Shown one piece after another: positions 42,751 through 51,425 of a stretch of 64,000 bases of DNA. Within the stretch, counting starts at the first letter, position 1; each line of letters starts with the position of its first letter. Location: assembly GCA_050011775.1 (NCBI GenBank), contig JBEKIL010000001.1, positions 1 through 64,000 on the forward strand, in the 5' to 3' direction. Source of the DNA: CAVZMI01 sp050011775 (GTDB lineage: Bacteria > Bacteroidota > Ignavibacteria > UBA10030 > CAVZMI01). The notes beneath the pieces were generated by a model that searched no databases, was not told where the DNA came from, and saw only the letters and a program-made list of their open reading frames with translations. The position numbers were made by a program, and so were the translations under genes.

Positions 42751-44151
42751 CTATTGTACATAATTTATCGATTTGCTTTTAAGCCTTTTGATGCAATTAA
42801 TAAGTGCTCGAGAAGTATGGTAGTTTCCCTTCCATATAGATCCCTTGGAGGAATATCTATTTTCGGGTACGATGTCCACACCACCCCAGTACCAACCTCC
42901 ATATTCGTTATCAATAAGATACTTTTTACAATACTCCCACTGGATGCAGAATTTTTTGTAATAGTCTTGTCTGTCATGTGGGAATAGATCCGACATCATC
43001 AGTAAAGAGTTCAGAGCTTCTACCTGTGCCCACCATTCTTTTGTGTTTCTTACGATCGACGCCTTTTGATCATTGCCGGAATAAAATCCTCCGTCATAGA
43101 TCCCTCCGCGATTTTGATCCCAACCATTAGCAAGCACATGATCAACCATCTTTTTTGCAATGCTTAGCGTCGTAGTATCGTTCTTCAGCCCCAGTGTTTC
43201 CGAAGCTTCCAGCATCAAATAGGCTGTTTCCACATCATGACCGAATGAAACATAATCAAATGGATGGTTTTTTTCTCTTACGACAAAACTTGAATCCCGA
43301 AAGGAAAAGGGAGTCCAATCTGAACTGAAATACAGCAGCATGTATCCTTTATCGGTCGTAAAGGTATCACGTATTACTTGCAGCATTGAATAAAGACGTT
43401 CTTTCAATTCCTGAACCGGCCATACTTTATAGAGTTCGGTAAAACATTCAAGAAGATGAATCATAGAATTGTAGTCTTTAGGCGGAATACCTTCATATCC
43501 TCCCGTAAATGGAATTCCTTCTCTGGACAAAAACTGGAAATAACCTCCATGCTTTGCATCATAGCTGTGCTCTTCAAGCCAATGAAAAGCCTCTTGGGCT
43601 AATAGCAATGCAGAAGTATCGCCGGAGATTTTAGAATATGCAGCTAATCCATAGATCGCAAAAGCGTTCCCGTATGCTTTTTTTATAATTTTTCCGTTCT
43701 CAGTAAGTGGTTCTCCATATCTATCGACGAGATCGTAAAACCCCCCATATTTTTGATCCCACATTTTGTGCTTAAGAAACTCGACACCATATCCTGCTAT
43801 ACCACGAAGGAGGTTATCCTTTTGATAGAACATTGCTGCATTCGCCGTTGACCACACATGGCGGGCCTGAGTTACAATCATCTTCTTTTGCTGGCCATCC
43901 AATTCCCATTTATAATTTATGTCGCTAAAAAAACCGCCGTATGAAGTATCGAGAGATAAAGGATACCACAAAGCTAACTCGGATTTGAGTACTTGCTCCA
44001 TCTCAATGGCAATTGTATCACCGTCCATCTTTAAAACAGGAAGCTGTTTCTCGGTCTTTACAACATCCTCCGTCGAGCACGAACAGAAAAAGAAAAATAT
44101 AAAAAACGTCGTGATAAACGTAAGTGTCCTTTTTCTTTCAGAGGCATTCAT
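42751..44151 (-). CDS. Lipoprotein AGE-family epimerase (cellobiose/mannobiose 2-epimerase-like)
   Basis: AGE-family enzymes epimerise the C2 of reducing sugars; the cellobiose 2-epimerase branch acts on cellobiose and mannobiose. The 466-residue protein has an N-terminal hydrophobic segment ending FFCSC followed by STED, a probable lipobox, which is unusual since characterised family members are mostly cytoplasmic. The (alpha/alpha)6-barrel shows 'TQARHVWST' (R97, H98), 'HGGYFQFL', 'FDYVSFGHDVETAYLMLEA' and 'EWWAQVEALNSLL', matching the catalytic His and aromatic lid blocks. Context with two mannan-type glycanases and GH2 suggests mannobiose as substrate. No strong ribosome site at the ATG. 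Confidence 0.85.
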   Translation of the reverse strand: MNASERKRTLTFITTFFIFFFFCSCSTEDVVKTEKQLPVLKMDGDTIAIEMEQVLKSELALWYPLSLDTSYGGFFSDINYKWELDGQQKKMIVTQARHVWSTANAAMFYQKDNLLRGIAGYGVEFLKHKMWDQKYGGFYDLVDRYGEPLTENGKIIKKAYGNAFAIYGLAAYSKISGDTSALLLAQEAFHWLEEHSYDAKHGGYFQFLSREGIPFTGGYEGIPPKDYNSMIHLLECFTELYKVWPVQELKERLYSMLQVIRDTFTTDKGYMLLYFSSDWTPFSFRDSSFVVREKNHPFDYVSFGHDVETAYLMLEASETLGLKNDTTTLSIAKKMVDHVLANGWDQNRGGIYDGGFYSGNDQKASIVRNTKEWWAQVEALNSLLMMSDLFPHDRQDYYKKFCIQWEYCKKYLIDNEYGGWYWGGVDIVPENRYSSKGSIWKGNYHTSRALINCIKRLKSKSINYVQ

Positions 44152-44198
44152 AGCTATAATATAGTGAAGACCTGTTCTATGATGACATGATACAGGCT

Positions 44199-44229
44199 GG
44201 CCGGCAAAAATCTACATCGCTTGCCGGCC
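44199..44229 (-). terminator. Hairpin after the GH5-CBM gene
   Basis: ggccggcaa (44199-44207) pairs perfectly with ttgccggcc (44221-44229) over nine bases with a 13-base loop. It lies 38 bases beyond the stop codon of the minus-strand GH5 gene. No T run follows, so it may be a 3'-end stabiliser rather than a full terminator. Confidence 0.5.
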
Positions 44230-44266
44230 GTGCAGTGTCGATCAATTTTATCTTTATGGTGTGATA

Positions 44267-46684
44267 TTATTTAAGAAGTATCATTTTTTTGTTCGATTTA
44301 AAATCACCGGCTTCAAGGCGATAGAAATATACACCCGAAGCCATTGCACTGGCATTGAACCAGACAGTATAGAATCCCGCATCCAAATATTTATCGACAA
44401 GAGAGGCCACTTTTTCGCCCAGGATGTTATAAACCGTCAACTTTACATTGGAAGCCTTAATCAATGAGAAGTTAATACCTGTAGTCGGGTTGAATGGGTT
44501 CGGATAATTCTGAGATAAAGAATACGAGGTAGGCAATCCTCCATTCGCGATTTCAATATCTGTGGCTACAGGAAGTCCATATATAGAAATCTCTGCTATG
44601 GAATACGCTCCGCTCTTCGGTGCCAGCAGCGTGAATTTTACATATCTTCCAGATCCTGTTAATTTGCTCAAGGTCTCTGTCCCGCCTTTGCCACTGGTGA
44701 CAGTCCTGATTGTAGACCACTGACTCAGATCGTTTGATACTTTGACCATGTACTGAGTTGCATAGGCATTATTTGCCCAATGGATAATGATAGTGTTTAT
44801 TGAATACGTTCTCTCTAAATCGAGTTGAACCCATTGTTGAACAGGCGCGGCCTCTGCCTGCCATCTCGTAATACTGTCTCCATCCACGATATTCTGGGGT
44901 TGACTAAGAGCATACGCCGCAATATCATTCGAAGAAACCGTTACAACCGCACCACCGGCTCTGTTAACCTGGTCCGGCGGAGAAACCGGAATCGTTATTG
45001 TTATTGAATCCCGTTCATCGCCCTGTGCTATTAAGGTATAGGTATTATGCTCCGAATCTGGATATATAACTAATGTATCGATAATAGGAACGGAGTTGCC
45101 ATTCAGAGTGACTGTAGAACCCTTAACCACCTGCCAAATCAAATCTGCATTTTCTCCAATTCCAACCTGACTCGGAACAGCCTTGAATATCATAATCCTT
45201 CCGCTTGGAAGAACCGTAACAGTTATACTTGCAGTGTCATTCACATCTCCGTAAGTAGTGAGCATATATGTCGTAGTGACCAGGGGAGCGATTTTAATGC
45301 TGTCATTTTCCGAGACGCTATTTCCATCCAGTTTTACATCAGAACCTAGTTCGACATCCCATACGATCTGAGTACTGTCGGTCTTTTGTATCGTACTCGG
45401 ATTTGCATAGAATGCGTAGATGTTGCCTGTTCCCGGGTTAATAATAACATCTCTTTTGTGATTGTCGAACATATATTTCAATGATGTCCATGTGTCCGCC
45501 GCCGCACTGCCCCCTCCAAAATCAGTCCACGACCATACCAGAGCACCAGCGTATCCTGTCTGGTACAGCGTAGGAATCAAATTCAAACTCTTGACACCAT
45601 CGGTTGCTTGCATGGCAAACTCGCCAAGAATTGTCGGCTTATTTAATCCCCAATAAGAAAAAGGATGAGTGAATGGAGAGTATGTAGGGCTGTCTGAATA
45701 ATAATGTACTTGATAGAAATCCAGTGTACCGAGGTTATCTCCACCTGCTGCTATTAACACGTCATCTCTGTAGTAATTAATATTCGCAAGAGTAGCTGTC
45801 CTATCCAAATAATTAAGGTACTGCTCTACTGTAAGATTCAATCGGTGTCTTGCATTAAACTCATTAACCATTTTCGTTTGCTGCTCGGCGCTTTGTCTTC
45901 TTAGTGAGGGAGTCACAATTTTTGCAATGGGGTTGACATCTGTTAAGGTCTGGAATCTATTTGCTGCACTGGTTACCAGAGCGTACGGGTCGGTCCTGTG
46001 AATTGCCCCCGCCATCAGGTTGACACACCTTGGAATGCATGACATCGGGACGTGGTCGCGCCCTGCCCAGCCAAACTCGTTGGTAATACCTTCCGGTTCA
46101 TTGAAAATTTCCCAGGCAACAATCGCAGGATGACCTGCAACTGCACTTACCATGGGAATCAATGCGTTTCTGATATAGGCATTTGTATAGGCGGTATCTG
46201 TCAGCAACCTGGCGTTGCGATGCAGCTTTGCAGTATCCATTTCAGATTGATTGAGCATATCGTGGGACCACAGGCTAAGGATTAATCCGACATTATTCGT
46301 CTGCGCCAGATCAAGAATCTGGGTTAGGTTTTGAATCGCAACCGGACCGGGGCCGGTGACAAATCCATTTGCATCGAAGATCGGTGTTTGAGTACCGTTT
46401 ATGTGTAACCATAAACGCAGTACATTCCCGCCATTTTCATGCACGGTTTCGAAAATAGTGGTGAAGGTTGCAATATCAACGGGACCAGGACCGAGGTCCC
46501 TGGCAAAATTTCCACCACTCGACCAGGCGATATTGATCCCGCTGATGAAGATATTCCTCCCCGCGTACGGAATCCTCGATTGCGAATAACTAAATTGCAG
46601 AGTCCCAATCAACGATATCAACATTAAACAACCAATAATAATACACCGGACATTTCCAAAACCGGATTTCCCAAAGGATTTCAT
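44267..46684 (-). CDS. GH5-like endo-glycanase with Ig-like repeats, discoidin CBM and T9SS domain
   Basis: The 805-residue enzyme likely hydrolyses beta-mannan or a related beta-glycan outside the cell. The start is the ATG at 46682-46684, because the upstream TTG of the open frame lies inside the GGGAGG ribosome site. Signal peptide about 12-34; catalytic barrel about 36-420 with acid/base E196 ('WEIFNEPEG') and nucleophile E355 ('TILGEF'). Two tandem Ig-like repeats (about 430-590, both with 'LNGNS'/'LDGNS' turns), an F5/8 C discoidin-type binding module (about 600-715) and a T9SS domain ('NYPNPFNPTTGINF') follow. Exact GH5 subfamily is uncertain. Confidence 0.85.
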   Translation of the reverse strand: MKSFGKSGFGNVRCIIIGCLMLISLIGTLQFSYSQSRIPYAGRNIFISGINIAWSSGGNFARDLGPGPVDIATFTTIFETVHENGGNVLRLWLHINGTQTPIFDANGFVTGPGPVAIQNLTQILDLAQTNNVGLILSLWSHDMLNQSEMDTAKLHRNARLLTDTAYTNAYIRNALIPMVSAVAGHPAIVAWEIFNEPEGITNEFGWAGRDHVPMSCIPRCVNLMAGAIHRTDPYALVTSAANRFQTLTDVNPIAKIVTPSLRRQSAEQQTKMVNEFNARHRLNLTVEQYLNYLDRTATLANINYYRDDVLIAAGGDNLGTLDFYQVHYYSDSPTYSPFTHPFSYWGLNKPTILGEFAMQATDGVKSLNLIPTLYQTGYAGALVWSWTDFGGGSAAADTWTSLKYMFDNHKRDVIINPGTGNIYAFYANPSTIQKTDSTQIVWDVELGSDVKLDGNSVSENDSIKIAPLVTTTYMLTTYGDVNDTASITVTVLPSGRIMIFKAVPSQVGIGENADLIWQVVKGSTVTLNGNSVPIIDTLVIYPDSEHNTYTLIAQGDERDSITITIPVSPPDQVNRAGGAVVTVSSNDIAAYALSQPQNIVDGDSITRWQAEAAPVQQWVQLDLERTYSINTIIIHWANNAYATQYMVKVSNDLSQWSTIRTVTSGKGGTETLSKLTGSGRYVKFTLLAPKSGAYSIAEISIYGLPVATDIEIANGGLPTSYSLSQNYPNPFNPTTGINFSLIKASNVKLTVYNILGEKVASLVDKYLDAGFYTVWFNASAMASGVYFYRLEAGDFKSNKKMILLK

Positions 46685-46803
46685 ACTACCTCCCAAGCGC
46701 TAAATAGCAGAAACATGCTTTTGATTTTTCACATGCCAATTCACAAGCGAATCGATCTTGCCTCTTACTTTGTAGTTTACAAAGTACACAGCAAATAATC
46801 AAC

Positions 46804-46831
46804 AAGGCAGGATCAAAACAGATCCTGCCTT
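46804..46831 (-). terminator. Rho-independent terminator-like hairpin
   Basis: aaggcaggatc (46804-46814) pairs perfectly with gatcctgcctt (46821-46831), an 11-base stem with a six-base loop. On the minus strand it follows the stop codon of the carbohydrate-binding protein gene (46861) and runs into TTGTTGATTATTTG. It may reduce read-through into the GH5 gene and so set the ratio of binding protein to enzyme. Confidence 0.7.
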
Positions 46832-46860
46832 TCGTTGGACTTTCAGAGATTCAACCGGTT

Positions 46861-48267
46861 TTATTTAATTAACGACATTTTCCGTGTCTTGACATAATCG
46901 CCTGCAGTCATTCTGAAGAAATACACACCGCTTGTAAACTTTGAGGCATTAAATTCGACCTCATAAGTCCCGGCTGCTTTATTTTCATTAACCAGAGTTG
47001 CGACCTCTCTTCCGAGAACGTCATAGACTTTAATTTCTACCTTAGATTCCTTCGCTACATCGTATTTAATCATCGTCGAAGGGTTAAATGGATTCGGGTA
47101 GTTTTCATACAACATGAATTTCTTGACAATAATACCACTCCCATTAATTCCGGTAGGAGTGGTAATGACATTATTAAGGAGCCCAATATCTTTCACATAC
47201 ACATTGCCCGTCAACGTTGTTCCACCTATCTGAAGTCCCAGTTTTCTGAGGTTGCTTCCGCTCTTCATCGTATTGAAATAACTTCCGGAAACTGTATCTA
47301 TAATGCTCGCCTGGCAGAGATCGTAATATAATGGATACCAAACTTGCTTCGGAATGTCACTGCCGTTATATGTTTGCGGCCCCACGGGTGAAGGCCAGTT
47401 CCAGCTGGGATCGCTTTGAGCAAATGTTTGTATGAACGCATTGTCGGGAAATGTACTTTCAATATACACCCAGAATACCAGCATCTTCTTATTCTGAGCT
47501 GCAATGCCCGATCCCGAAGGTTGAAGTCCAAAAGCCGTTCCGCCGGTGGAGGCCGATCCATTCTTCAATTCACATACCATCACTCCCGTACTATCTCCTA
47601 CGGGACCGGCGCTCCAGTACAAACTGTCCAGCCAGCCATTGTGCCACAGATTTATAAAGCCTTGCAGACTCGAAGCAAAATCTGCAACAACCGTCGGCTC
47701 CGCGCCAATGAGGGAAACACTATCTACATAAATAGTGCCCGTCCAGTTTGCCTGCTGCGGAGTGATCTGTATACCCGATTGCACTATCTGACCATTTACT
47801 ATATCGAAACTCATATTCTTCAAGTAGTGCTGGTATAATGGAAACGACATTGGATACCATTTGTCTTTGGGAAGATTCATTATGTAATATTTGTCTTCGG
47901 TCCACGCATAGTTACTGTTATCCATCGCATAGACACTGATTTGCGTACTGTCAGGAATATTTGCACTGCTTGGGAGATAGACCCACCACGTAATGAATTG
48001 TTCCTTGTTGATCTGAATACCACCGGCAGGCATGTACACTATCCGTCCATGCTGGTTGGCATAGTCGGTAAACGTAAAATGCATTGCCAACACGCCGCTA
48101 TTTGTCGGACCAGCAGTCTGATATAGTGAATCCAGACCCACGCCGCTATCGGCTGCTTTTGTGTAACCGCCGAGTGCACCCGGTGTGTTAAAGTCTGCTA
48201 TGACCTGAGCTCTCGTCAGACCACTTAACAAAAGTAATCCGACAATAACCAAAAAAGACTTTTTCAT
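46861..48267 (-). CDS. T9SS-exported protein with two carbohydrate-binding-like modules
   Basis: The 468-residue protein has a signal peptide (1-20, ending TRA), two homologous beta-sandwich modules (about 21-190 and 191-370; each opens 'VIADF' or 'VVADF' and contains a 'WYP-SFPLYQ' or 'WYPLYYDL' segment) and a T9SS domain ('NYPNPFNPSTMIKY'). No catalytic domain is present. The aromatic-rich jelly-roll pattern suggests glycan binding. It stands between two mannan-type glycanases in the same operon, so a surface mannan-binding role fits. AAGGAGG precedes the ATG. Confidence 0.72.
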   Translation of the reverse strand: MKKSFLVIVGLLLLSGLTRAQVIADFNTPGALGGYTKAADSGVGLDSLYQTAGPTNSGVLAMHFTFTDYANQHGRIVYMPAGGIQINKEQFITWWVYLPSSANIPDSTQISVYAMDNSNYAWTEDKYYIMNLPKDKWYPMSFPLYQHYLKNMSFDIVNGQIVQSGIQITPQQANWTGTIYVDSVSLIGAEPTVVADFASSLQGFINLWHNGWLDSLYWSAGPVGDSTGVMVCELKNGSASTGGTAFGLQPSGSGIAAQNKKMLVFWVYIESTFPDNAFIQTFAQSDPSWNWPSPVGPQTYNGSDIPKQVWYPLYYDLCQASIIDTVSGSYFNTMKSGSNLRKLGLQIGGTTLTGNVYVKDIGLLNNVITTPTGINGSGIIVKKFMLYENYPNPFNPSTMIKYDVAKESKVEIKVYDVLGREVATLVNENKAAGTYEVEFNASKFTSGVYFFRMTAGDYVKTRKMSLIK

Positions 48268-48457
48268 TTTGCCTCCTTGCTTTTTCTTTGATTTATTGTT
48301 TGTGATTGTATGTAATTGATGAGAATTTTATCTAGTGAGTTCAATGTTGAAAAGCGGCACAATCCACAAAACACTCTTTTTTAAAATTCCGTTCCAATAT
48401 CTTCGAAAACGACGGGCTGCAAATCATCTCGGACACAAAGTGCGTGGCCGCCCTCAA

Positions 48458-49999
48458 CTATTTTACCACGAGCATCTTCTTCGTATCTGTATAGTGTCCT
48501 GCGACTAACCGATAAAAGTATACTCCCGTCGACAATCCTCCGGCATCAAAAACCGCAAAATGAGAACCGGCAGATTGCTGTTCATCTACAAGGGTTACAA
48601 CACGCTGCCCCAGAATATTGTATACGTTGAGCTGTACGCCCGCGTTCTCCTTTAAATCATAATTTATCGTTGTGACCGGATTAAACGGATTGGGGAAATT
48701 CTGATATAAGATAAAACGATCGACCACATTCGGCTCAACGATCCTATCCGAATCTCTCAGAAAAGCCATAAGTGCAGAATGTTCTTTTAAAATTTTGTTC
48801 GTTGTAGAATCGGTATCGTACACGGAATTAAGACCCTGCGCTTCCATTGGGGGATCGCACATAAACGGATCTCCCGTACGCCATTTATAATCGCCGTTAG
48901 GCGAACGGGCTTCTCCACCCCAGCCCCAGAAATTCGCGCCGGCGATTGGTGATCCTGCCGCGGCGCTGTCGTAGATCATTTGCAGCAAAGCGGTGAAGTA
49001 CTGATCACGCATAGTTGTTGTACTGCCGGCATCGTATTTCTGAAGATCTCTCGGCAAGCCGAATTCCTCCATGGCCAACGGTTTGTTCAACCTACGTGCG
49101 TACCCGAAATGCTTTTGCATGTAGTCTTTTGCTTTTGCTAATGCAGAAGAATATGTTCCGGCACTGTTAGCAGGGTTGTACCAACCCCAGTTCAAAGCCC
49201 AGAGATGGATCGTAGCATAATCGATGGATGCGCTGTGATGTGCGTTTATAAAAATAGTCGAATCCCCATTACAGCCCATTATCCCTTCATTTCCCGTTGT
49301 AACGAGATGATTGGAATCGAGAGAGTGAATGTACTGTGCAGTTGAGTCTATCCACTGATAGAAATATGCAGTGCTTCCCAACGGGCGCGGTTCATTCGCC
49401 AGTTCCCAGGCCATGATGGCGGGATCTTCGTGGTAATACAATCCTGTTACTGTGTTCTGCCTGCCGATTAAATCGCTAATATATTTTCGAAAAGCACTCT
49501 TCGCATTAGCGTTTTGATAGAAAGATGTGAATCCACCGCCAAACCAGGCATTATACTGATTCATTCCGCCGGACCAGGTCCAGAAATTATTCAGAAATAT
49601 AACCGCATGCATATCTCTTTTATTCATTTCAGATAGTAAGAAATCTAATCCAATGAGAAGAGAATCATTATAGACACCGGGCGAAATTTGAATAGCAGGC
49701 TTCACAGCATCGGAAAACGAAGAGGATTCTGAAGCGCCTAGAATCCTGAGATTGTCGATCCCATTGGCTTTCAACCGGTCAAGTTCCCTGATAAGCCGTT
49801 CTCTATTTCCCGTTTGTCCTGTCGAGCCCAGATAGCAGCCATACCAGAAATTCGTACCGGCAAAATAGTATGGCTTTCCGTCGAGAACGAAACGGGTATC
49901 TTTTACTTGAACATAGTGCTGTTGAGGCCGGACATATGCAGTGAAAAGAAATAGAAACACAAACAGCAAGATACCGTTCTTAAAGTAACGCGTTCTCAT
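48458..49999 (-). CDS. GH5 subfamily 7-type beta-mannanase, T9SS-exported
   Basis: Endo-1,4-beta-mannanase cuts the backbone of mannan and galactomannan. The 513-residue protein starts at the ATG 49997-49999; the open frame's GTG lies within the G-rich ribosome site. Signal peptide about 8-27. The barrel shows 'FAGTNFWYG', 'LRILGASES', 'WELANEPRP' (acid/base E203), 'HLWALNWGWY' and 'AMEEFGLPRD' (nucleophile E312), all typical of eukaryote-like GH5_7 mannanases. A T9SS domain ('NFPNPFNPVTTINY') ends it. Surface location expected. Confidence 0.92.
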   Translation of the reverse strand: MRTRYFKNGILLFVFLFLFTAYVRPQQHYVQVKDTRFVLDGKPYYFAGTNFWYGCYLGSTGQTGNRERLIRELDRLKANGIDNLRILGASESSSFSDAVKPAIQISPGVYNDSLLIGLDFLLSEMNKRDMHAVIFLNNFWTWSGGMNQYNAWFGGGFTSFYQNANAKSAFRKYISDLIGRQNTVTGLYYHEDPAIMAWELANEPRPLGSTAYFYQWIDSTAQYIHSLDSNHLVTTGNEGIMGCNGDSTIFINAHHSASIDYATIHLWALNWGWYNPANSAGTYSSALAKAKDYMQKHFGYARRLNKPLAMEEFGLPRDLQKYDAGSTTTMRDQYFTALLQMIYDSAAAGSPIAGANFWGWGGEARSPNGDYKWRTGDPFMCDPPMEAQGLNSVYDTDSTTNKILKEHSALMAFLRDSDRIVEPNVVDRFILYQNFPNPFNPVTTINYDLKENAGVQLNVYNILGQRVVTLVDEQQSAGSHFAVFDAGGLSTGVYFYRLVAGHYTDTKKMLVVK

Positions 50000-50080
50000 C
50001 CCTACCCCCCCCACAAATTAAGAAAAATCGCTGTCGCCGAGATACCTCAAACTGAAAAAACGGGATTTCGAAAATCATTA

Positions 50081-51322
50081 CTATTTCTGTGTCAACCGTA
50101 GCATCAAAACATCATGCGATAAGAGGTACGCAACAAGTTTCTTTTTAGTATTGCCGATGTTCTTCTTTACCCATAAATCACGGATTGTATACGCGGTTTC
50201 ATTTGTGTTCAATGTTCTCTTTGATAAATCATCCGTAATAATATTCTTCGACCAGTCGAAATCGACCTTCTGTTTTTTTACGGAACGGTTGAGGAAACAG
50301 ACTGCCCAATCACCTTTCATTAGCGGTTTTACCCATACCTCGAGACTGTCATGTGTCTTCACCATTGCAACCGAGTCGGTCGAACCGATATAGCAGAAAC
50401 CCTGAATACCAATCGAATCCTGATCGATGGCAATAACCTCGTGGTTCATCTGTATCTCTTTTGTCTCCGGCGTCATCGATCGCAAATCATTTCCCGTCAT
50501 CAGAGGCGCCGCCAGGAGACACCACAACGAGAAATGTGCACGGTCTTCGCTGAGTGTCATTCCCCGACCGACTTCCAACATATCCGGGTCGTTCCAGTGA
50601 TCGGGCCCTGCATATTTTCGAATACCTTTTCGCATCTCGACAATCTTCATGACGCCCCACTGCGACCATGTACCGTGGTTCAACTCGCAATCGAAACAAT
50701 CCGTTATATCCCCGGTCGTGCGCCAGAGGTGACCGACATCTTTGCCCCATTCCCACGGATTGTTATTTCCCCATTCGCACAGACTGAATACAATCGGTCT
50801 CTTTGCAGCGAATAACGCATCACGCATTGTTGTATAGGCGCCAACGGCACTTAACCCTTCCGTATTACACCAATCATATTTGAGATAATCGACACCCCAC
50901 GCCGCATACGATATCGCATCCTGGTATTCATGGCCGCGGCTGGACGGATATCCGGCACAGCTTCTATTACCCGCACATGAATGAATGCCAAATTTTAATC
51001 CCTTGGAATGAATATAATCGGCCAGGGCTTTCATACCAGAGGGAAACCGCTTTGGATCCGGATGAATAAATCCCAGGCTATCCCGTACACCCTCCCAGCA
51101 ATCGTCGAGAACAATATACGTATAACCGGCTTCTTTCATGCCGTTTGTTACTATGATATCCGCCATTCCGCGGATCAGCGTTTCATCGACATTGCACGTA
51201 AAAGTATTCCAGCTGTTCCAACCCATCGGAGGCGTGAGAGCCAGGCCGTTAAATTTTTGAGCGTTAAGAGAGCCGCACGTCAGTACGACCGTAACGAGTG
51301 CCGACCTGAAAAAATATTTCAT
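50081..51322 (-). CDS. GH27 alpha-galactosidase
   Basis: GH27 removes alpha-1,6-galactose side chains from galactomannan. The 413-residue protein starts at the ATG 51320-51322 with GGGAGG upstream. Signal peptide 1-21 (ending LNA-Q). The barrel has 'TPPMGWNSWNTF', 'YIVLDDCWEG', 'YLKYDWC' (nucleophile D150) and 'HWNDPDMLEVG' (acid/base Asp), followed by the usual beta-sandwich. No T9SS domain, so periplasmic. It lies 104 bases downstream of the beta-mannosidase gene. Confidence 0.95.
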   Translation of the reverse strand: MKYFFRSALVTVVLTCGSLNAQKFNGLALTPPMGWNSWNTFTCNVDETLIRGMADIIVTNGMKEAGYTYIVLDDCWEGVRDSLGFIHPDPKRFPSGMKALADYIHSKGLKFGIHSCAGNRSCAGYPSSRGHEYQDAISYAAWGVDYLKYDWCNTEGLSAVGAYTTMRDALFAAKRPIVFSLCEWGNNNPWEWGKDVGHLWRTTGDITDCFDCELNHGTWSQWGVMKIVEMRKGIRKYAGPDHWNDPDMLEVGRGMTLSEDRAHFSLWCLLAAPLMTGNDLRSMTPETKEIQMNHEVIAIDQDSIGIQGFCYIGSTDSVAMVKTHDSLEVWVKPLMKGDWAVCFLNRSVKKQKVDFDWSKNIITDDLSKRTLNTNETAYTIRDLWVKKNIGNTKKKLVAYLLSHDVLMLRLTQK

Positions 51323-51425
51323 AAAAATCCTCCCTTTATTTAGATATTGAGTACAAATTTGCATAATATTTCAAAGAGGAGCAGGGATTAAGACATTCAA
51401 GATCAAGAAAAAAATTTTATCTCTA

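Noticed and set aside
44267..46684. Assigning the GH5-like enzyme to a definite mannanase subfamily
   Set aside because: Both catalytic Glu motifs are visible but the subfamily signatures are not clear enough by eye.
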